A program made the position numbers and the translations under genes. This document shows, piece after piece, positions 42,766 to 47,123 of a stretch of 47,123 nt of DNA (position 1 is the stretch's first letter; each line of letters opens with the position of its first letter). The DNA comes from Arthrobacter sp. AQ5-05 (GTDB lineage: Bacteria; Actinomycetota; Actinomycetes; Actinomycetales; Micrococcaceae). The notes beneath the pieces are model-generated. The model was given only the letters and a program-made list of their open reading frames with translations, was not told the DNA's origin and made no database searches. The stretch spans positions 1 through 47,123 of the forward strand of contig NZ_QMKQ01000028.1 of NCBI RefSeq assembly GCF_003287975.1. The letters run 5' to 3'.

Positions 42766-44847
42766 GTGACCCAGGAACAAATCACCATCGACACCGCCGA
42801 CGTCGCCATCGACGTGGCCTCCCTCGGCGAACAGCTGCTGGGCCGCTGGGCGGAGATCCGCAAGGAAGCCCGCGCACTGGCCGGCACCGAGGCCGTGCGC
42901 GGCACCCCCGGGCTGTCCATGGACGGGCACCGCGAACGCGTCTTCACCCAGCTGCACGAACTGGTCAACGCCAAGGCCGTGCACCGGGCCTTCCCGCGGC
43001 GCCTCGGCGGCGAGGACAACCACGGCGGCTCCATCGCCAGCTTCGAGGAACTGGTCACCGCCGACCCGTCCCTGCAGATCAAGGCCGGGGTCCAGTGGGG
43101 CCTGTTCGGCTGTGCGGTGCTGCACCTGGGCACCGCCGAGCACCACGACAAGTGGCTGCCGGGCATCATGAACCTGGAAATCCCCGGCGCCTTCGCGATG
43201 ACGGAGATCGGGCACGGCTCGGACGTCGCCTCCATCGGCACCACCGCCACCTACGATGCCCAGGCGCAGGAATTCGTCATCAACACCCCGTTCAAGGCCG
43301 CCTGGAAGGAATTCCTGGGCAACGCAGGGGTCCACGGCAAGGCCGCGGTGGTCTTCGCCCAGCTCATCACCGGCGGCGTGAACCACGGCGTGCACGCCTT
43401 CTACGTCGACATCCGCGACGAGAACGGCTTCCTGCCGGGCATCGGCGGGCAGGACGACGGACTCAAGGGCGGACTCAACGGCATCGACAACGGCCGGCTG
43501 CATTTCACCAACGTCCGCATCCCGCGCACCAACCTGCTCAACCGCTACGGCAACGTCACCGAGGACGGCACCTATTCCTCGCCCATCCACTCCCCCGGAC
43601 GCCGCTTCTTCACCATGCTCGGCACCCTGGTCCAGGGCCGGGTCTCGCTCGACGGGGCGGCCACCGCCGCCTCGAAGATCGCCCTGCAGATCGCGGTGAC
43701 CTACGCCCACCAGCGCCGCCAGTTCAACGCCTCCTCCGAAACGCAGGAGGAAAACATCATGGACTACCAGCGCCACCAGCGCCGGCTGATCCCCCGCCTG
43801 GCCCGCACCTACGCCGCGTCCTTCGCCCACGAGGAACTGCTGGCGAAGTTCGACGGCGTCTTCTCCGGTGCCACCGACACCGACGCGGACCGCCAGGACC
43901 TCGAGACCCTCGCCGCGGCCCTGAAGCCGCTGAGCACCTGGGACGCACTGGACACCCTGCAGGAGGCCCGCGAGGCCTGCGGCGGTGCCGGATTCATTGC
44001 CGAGAACCGCTTCACCGCGTTGCGCGCGGACCTGGACATCTACGTCACCTTCGAGGGCGACAACAACGTGCTGCTGCAGCTGGTGGGCAAGCGGCTGCTG
44101 ACCGACTACGGCCAGGAATTCCGCAAGCTCGACGCCGGGGTGCTGGCCCGCTACGTGGTGAAGCAGGCCGAGAACGTCGCACTGCACCGCACCGGGCTGC
44201 GTTCGGTCGCCCAGGCCGTCGCCGACACCGGGGACGAACGCAAGAGCGCGAACTTCTTCAAGGACGAATCCAACCAGCGCGCCCTGCTCACCGACCGGAT
44301 CAACACCATGGTCGCCGAGATCGCCGACGCGCTGCGCGGGGTCAGCACCAAGGACCGCGCGGCCTCCGCCGCCGCCTTCAATGAGAAGCAGGACGCGCTG
44401 ATCGCCGCGGCCCGCGCGCACGGCGAACTGCTGCGCTGGGAGGCCTTCACCACGGCCCTGGGCAACACCTCCGACGCAGGGACCCGCACGGTGCTGACCT
44501 GGCTGCGCGATGTGTACGCGCTGACCCTGATCGAGGAAAACCTCGGTTGGTACCTGATGAACGGGCGCCTGTCGATGCAGCGGGCCCGCACGCTCACCGG
44601 CTACATCAACATCCTGCTCGCCCGTCTGCGTCCGCACGCCCAGGACCTGGTCGATGCCTTTGGCTACGGTCCGGAGCACCTGCGCGCGAAGATCGCCGAC
44701 GGCGGGGAAGCCGAACGCCAGGACGAAGCCGCGGAGTACTACCGCAAGCTGCGTGCCAGCGCCGACGCCCCGGTTGACGAGAAGGTGCTGATCGCCCGCG
44801 ACAAGGCCGCCAAGAAGGCCGTGCACCACGCGTCGGCCGGGAAGTAG
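42766..44847 (+). CDS. acyl-CoA dehydrogenase/oxidase, FadE5-like
   Basis: A 693-residue flavoprotein with the acyl-CoA dehydrogenase core (AFAMTEIGHGSDVASIGTTA near 145; RRFFTMLGTLVQGRVSL near 281) and a long C-terminal extension with EACGGAGFIAENRF and the catalytic-region FEGDNNVLLQLVGKRL. The length and extension resemble acyl-CoA oxidases and the FadE5 class (FadE5, Rv0244c, lies beside fadA2 in M. tuberculosis). It performs the first beta-oxidation step. GTG 42766 has GAAAGGC upstream. It probably shares the tetR transcript. Confidence 0.88.
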   Translation: MTQEQITIDTADVAIDVASLGEQLLGRWAEIRKEARALAGTEAVRGTPGLSMDGHRERVFTQLHELVNAKAVHRAFPRRLGGEDNHGGSIASFEELVTADPSLQIKAGVQWGLFGCAVLHLGTAEHHDKWLPGIMNLEIPGAFAMTEIGHGSDVASIGTTATYDAQAQEFVINTPFKAAWKEFLGNAGVHGKAAVVFAQLITGGVNHGVHAFYVDIRDENGFLPGIGGQDDGLKGGLNGIDNGRLHFTNVRIPRTNLLNRYGNVTEDGTYSSPIHSPGRRFFTMLGTLVQGRVSLDGAATAASKIALQIAVTYAHQRRQFNASSETQEENIMDYQRHQRRLIPRLARTYAASFAHEELLAKFDGVFSGATDTDADRQDLETLAAALKPLSTWDALDTLQEAREACGGAGFIAENRFTALRADLDIYVTFEGDNNVLLQLVGKRLLTDYGQEFRKLDAGVLARYVVKQAENVALHRTGLRSVAQAVADTGDERKSANFFKDESNQRALLTDRINTMVAEIADALRGVSTKDRAASAAAFNEKQDALIAAARAHGELLRWEAFTTALGNTSDAGTRTVLTWLRDVYALTLIEENLGWYLMNGRLSMQRARTLTGYINILLARLRPHAQDLVDAFGYGPEHLRAKIADGGEAERQDEAAEYYRKLRASADAPVDEKVLIARDKAAKKAVHHASAGK

Positions 44848-44868
44848 CCCAGGCACCCACCCCCGCGC

Positions 44869-44929
44869 GGGGAGTGCGGCGCGGATCCGACCGGCAGCTA
44901 ACTGCCTTTCGGTCCGCACCGCGCTCCCC
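44869..44929. terminator. hairpin after fadE5-like gene
   Basis: GGGGAGTGCGGCGCGGA pairs with TCCGCACCGCGCTCCCC allowing G-U pairs (positions in the arms differ by C/T changes), around a loop containing CAGCTAACTG. It lies between convergent genes. Confidence 0.6.
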
Positions 44930-45014
44930 GTTCGCCGGTCCCTGCACTTCCTGGGGCCTGCATCAAGCGCATTCCGCGGTGAAGCACCGTGGTCCGGGAC
45001 CTCCTATACCCGCC

Positions 45015-45659
45015 TCAGGAAGCGTTGTGCTTCACGAAGGCCCCCGCGCCCGGCCCGGAAAGTTCGCCAACACCCAAAGGCCGGCCGGAAACAGCGGGCA
45101 ACAAGGACGGTACCGGGCCGCTGACCATCTCCCCGGTACCGTGCTCGAACCGTGTGTCCGAGGCCACCAGCCTGAACCCGGCGGCGAGTTCCTTGCCGCC
45201 ACCGATCTTGGTGCTGGTCCGCACCTGGTATTCCAACGCCGTGGCCACGTGTGCGGCCGGGTAGTCGCTCCGGATTCCCAACGGACGGCGAATGTCTTCC
45301 CCGTGCACAAACGCCTCCATCAGGCGCGTGGGCAAGGCCGCCGGCGGGGTGCTGGTACGCGTGAGCACCCGGCGATCCCCGGCCAGCGTCTGTTGGGGGT
45401 CCGCGCAGCGTTCCCCGGCGAGACCCACGGCGCTGACCTTGTCGAAGTCGAAGCCCGCAGCGAACATGCGGCGGACGAATCCCAGCCGGGTGGTCCTGGC
45501 GGTGTCGACGAGGTGGGCCAGCACGTCGTGCACGGACCAGCCGGGGCACAGCGACGGCGTCTCCCAGTGCCCGGGCGCCAGCATTTCCAGGTCGTTGGCC
45601 AAGGCCAGCCGCTTCCGGTGAACGACTTGCCAGATCACCGGGAGCGGTCCGGGGGTCAT
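45015..45659 (-). CDS. mycothiol-dependent maleylpyruvate isomerase-family protein
   Basis: A 214-residue DinB/MDMPI-fold protein. CPGWSVHDVLAHLVDT gives the first zinc-site His49, and LMEAFVHGEDIRRPLG gives Glu115 and His119, the His-Glu-His zinc triad of mycothiol-dependent isomerases and transferases. The family uses mycothiol as cofactor, consistent with mshA and mshC in this window. The actual substrate is unknown. ATG 45659 has GGTGGAG upstream. The in-frame extension upstream overlaps the pspA promoter and is rejected. Confidence 0.85.
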   Translation of the reverse strand: MTPGPLPVIWQVVHRKRLALANDLEMLAPGHWETPSLCPGWSVHDVLAHLVDTARTTRLGFVRRMFAAGFDFDKVSAVGLAGERCADPQQTLAGDRRVLTRTSTPPAALPTRLMEAFVHGEDIRRPLGIRSDYPAAHVATALEYQVRTSTKIGGGKELAAGFRLVASDTRFEHGTGEMVSGPVPSLLPAVSGRPLGVGELSGPGAGAFVKHNAS

Positions 45660-45791
45660 GGCTCCACCCAAGCAGTTGCGACGCCCCAAGGCAACAATCA
45701 CCCGGACACCCGATCCACCGGATGCCGGCCACTTCGTCCAGCCCGGCGCGCCGCGGATGCCCCTCGCCTCCGGGGAATCCATGGTCCCGGG

Positions 45792-45820
45792 TTCAGTCGG
45801 GGCCGCGTGTCGCATAGAGT
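45792..45820 (+). promoter_or_regulatory. candidate pspA promoter
   Basis: TTCAGT (45792-45797) and TAGAGT (45815-45820) are 17 bases apart, 38 bases before the pspA ATG. The -10 is good, the -35 moderate. The rest of the 199-bp divergent region has nothing clear. Confidence 0.45.
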
Positions 45821-45858
45821 TATTCCAACGCGGCTTATGAAAGGGCAACGCTCCCCCC

Positions 45859-46671
45859 ATGAAGAAGAACTCGATTTTTGCACGACTGTTCCGCATCGGA
45901 AAGTCCAACGCCAACGCGGCATTGGACGCACTGGAAGACCCGCAGAAGATGCTGGACCAGAACGTGCGCGACTACTCCGACAACATCGCCAAGGCCGAAA
46001 CCGCGGTGGCCCAGACTATCGGCAACCTGCGCATGCTCGAGGACGACTACAAGACCGCGGTAAACGACGCCCGGGAGTGGGGCGCAAAGGCCCTGGCCGC
46101 CTCGAACAAGGCCGAGGAATACTCGGCCGCCGGCGACAGCGCCAACGCCGAGAAGTTCAACAAGCTGGCCACCGTGGCCATCCAGCGCCAGATGGCCAGC
46201 GAGAAGCAGGCATCGAACGCCGAGCCGAACATCGCCTCGCAGCGCCAGGTGGTCGAGCAGCTCAAGACCGGCCTGAACACCATGTCCACCAAACGCCAGG
46301 AATTGGTGGCCAAGCGCGACGAGCTGGTGGCCCGCGCCCGCAACGCCAAGACCCAGGGCCAGATGATGGACGCGGTCAAGGCCCTGGACATGAGCGATCC
46401 GACCTCCGAGATTGGCCGCTTCGAAGCCAAGATCCGCTCCGACGAGGCACGCGTGCGCGGTGCGGCAGAACTTGCTTCGTCCTCCCTGGATGCGCAGTTC
46501 GCCTCCCTTGAGGATCTGGGCGAGTCCACCGAGGTCGAGGCTCGCCTGGCGGCCATGAAGGCCGAGAAGAACATCCTGGAACAGGGAACTGCCGACGCCC
46601 AAATCGAAGACGCCCCGGCGGTGTCCGAAATCGAAGCCCGTCTGGCGGAGCTGAAGGCCAAGAACCAGTAA
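45859..46671 (+). CDS. pspA: PspA/IM30 (ESCRT-III-like) membrane-stress protein
   Basis: This 270-residue PspA/Vipp1-family protein is almost entirely helical: an N-terminal amphipathic helix (MKKNSIFARLFRIGKSNANA), LDALEDPQKMLDQNVRDY, and long coiled coils rich in Ala, Glu, Lys and Gln (about 30-210). The tail ends EIEARLAELKAKNQ. It binds stressed membranes and assembles into ESCRT-III-like rings. ATG 45859; the upstream GAAAGGG is 12 bases away. It is monocistronic, ended by a hairpin. Confidence 0.93.
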   Translation: MKKNSIFARLFRIGKSNANAALDALEDPQKMLDQNVRDYSDNIAKAETAVAQTIGNLRMLEDDYKTAVNDAREWGAKALAASNKAEEYSAAGDSANAEKFNKLATVAIQRQMASEKQASNAEPNIASQRQVVEQLKTGLNTMSTKRQELVAKRDELVARARNAKTQGQMMDAVKALDMSDPTSEIGRFEAKIRSDEARVRGAAELASSSLDAQFASLEDLGESTEVEARLAAMKAEKNILEQGTADAQIEDAPAVSEIEARLAELKAKNQ

Positions 46672-46710
46672 CACCCGACCCGGGAGGGCCGCGGCCCCGG
46701 ACAGGGAACC

Positions 46711-46749
46711 ACAGGTGGCGGATGCGAACGACTCGCATCCGCCACCTGT
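46711..46749 (+). terminator. perfect terminator hairpin after pspA
   Basis: ACAGGTGGCGGATGCGA and TCGCATCCGCCACCTGT are exact complements (17 bp) around ACGAC, 39 bases after the pspA stop. Confidence 0.85.
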
Positions 46750-46891
46750 GCTTTGCCCGAAGGCACAGTTTCCCGGCATCTGCATGCTGTTGGCCCGAAG
46801 GGCATGGGCATCGTCGTGTCGTCGAGGGAGCCCTCGGCCCTCAAAGCGGTAGTGTTGCCATCTTCGGCAGCGAACCCAGGAGGGCAGTGCC

Positions 46892-47014
46892 GTGCGCTTG
46901 AAAAAACGTGGCCTGCGTTGTTGGGCAATCACCGGCTCGCTGCTCCTGGCCGGAGCCATCATCCTGCTCCCCGTGGTGGTCATCGCCGTCCACATCTGTC
47001 AGCGGAAGTTCTAA
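46892..47014 (+). CDS. 40-residue predicted membrane peptide
   Basis: A strong AGGAGGG sits eight bases before GTG 46892. The 40 codons give a basic start MRLKKRGLRC, a hydrophobic helix WAITGSLLLAGAIILLPVVV, and a short polar end VHICQRKF. This is the shape of a single-pass inner-membrane small protein. I recognise no family. The stop ends two bases before the right IS repeats, so the gene may be intact or may have been trimmed by the insertion. Confidence 0.5.
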   Translation: MRLKKRGLRCWAITGSLLLAGAIILLPVVVIAVHICQRKF

Positions 47015-47016
47015 AG

Positions 47017-47100
47017 TGACCGTAGGCGGCAATCCCCGCTGACCACCAGCGGCAATTGAACTGACCACCGGCGGCAACCGGTTTTGACCACTGGCGGCAG
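47017..47100. mobile_element. terminal repeats of an IS21-like insertion sequence (right)
   Basis: Four 16-bp direct repeats of the form TGACCACYGGCGGCAA start at 47017, 47040, 47062 and 47085, spaced 23, 22 and 23 bases. The outermost begins TG, fitting an element end at 47017, with the body running off the right edge. The repeat sequence differs from the left IS, so two distinct elements flank the window. IS21-type is inferred from multiple-repeat architecture; no transposase is visible. Confidence 0.5.
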
Positions 47101-47123
47101 GCTTTCCCACCCCATTTCCGGGC

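Noticed and set aside
41908-44919. A 1003-codon minus-strand open frame opposite tetR and fadE5-like
   Set aside because: It is an antisense shadow of real coding sequence with the typical Gly/Val/Gln-rich translation and crosses the terminator hairpin.
44874-46511. A 545-codon plus-strand frame over the MDMPI gene and pspA
   Set aside because: It is out of frame with pspA and antisense to the isomerase; translation is proline/arginine-rich noise.
47017-47100. CRISPR array for the regularly spaced repeats at the right edge
   Set aside because: The repeats are 16 bp with spacers of only 6-7 bp, degenerate, and begin with TG as IS ends do; no cas genes are present.

Overview
The window is high-GC actinobacterial chromosome, most likely from an Arthrobacter-like member of the Micrococcaceae. 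The evidence is a complete Pup-proteasome cluster with a single-chain (fused) PafBC, two mycothiol biosynthesis genes (mshA, mshC), RbpA, a HelY-type helicase, stand-alone polyprenol-phosphate mannose synthase, and frequent GTG starts with GTGA/ATGA gene overlaps. About 43 real genes and one tRNA fill it densely. Both extremities carry families of short direct repeats of the kind found at IS21-type insertion sequence ends, so the window looks like a stretch bounded by two different IS copies (inference).

Layout. 1-526: IS end, then a XerC/XerD (dif-like) site and a gene-free stretch. 527-2382: zapE-type ATPase coupled to a peptide deformylase. 2693-7809: S9 peptidase (minus) facing rlmA-type rRNA methyltransferase, then NfeD and an SPFH protein, then rbpA behind a sigma-R-like promoter. 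7908-13673 (minus): Ppm1 mannosyltransferase, an amidohydrolase, and HelY. 13737-28460 (minus): tatC-tatA, a small membrane protein, pafBC, two FKBP prolyl isomerases, pafA, prcA, prcB, pup, dop, arc, trmI, a CBS-containing M50 protease and a HAD phosphatase. 28522-33735: PAC2 protein (plus), mshC and uppP (minus), two small conserved genes and a 5'-truncated hipA. 33802-38210: acyl-CoA dehydrogenase, M20 peptidase, tRNA-Leu(GAG) and mshA. 38329-44847: an htdX-fabG4-fadA2 operon diverging from a TetR gene and a fadE5-like gene across a 31-bp palindrome. 45015-47123: a mycothiol-dependent isomerase family protein, PspA, a 40-residue membrane peptide and the second IS end.

How the genes work together. 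Arc unfolds pupylated substrates into the PrcAB 20S core. Dop deamidates Pup (which ends in GGQ here) and depupylates, PafA ligates Pup, and PafBC is the DNA-damage transcription activator encoded alongside. MshA and MshC make mycothiol. An MDMPI-fold protein probably uses it, and the sigma-R-type promoter of rbpA is the kind controlled by mycothiol/disulfide status. The TetR-flanked fatty-acid genes encode dehydrogenation, dehydratase/hydratase, ketoreductase/dehydrogenase and thiolase steps.

Hunt verdict. I do not see a clear new multi-gene system. The most rewarding items are the dif-like site beside an IS, the 31-bp palindrome covering a probable leaderless TetR promoter, the FKBP pair inserted in the Pup-proteasome cluster (one a lipoprotein with a degenerate second FKBP-like repeat), the PAC2 gene near the proteasome genes, the truncated HipA kinase, and the unannotated 40-residue membrane peptide touching the right IS end.
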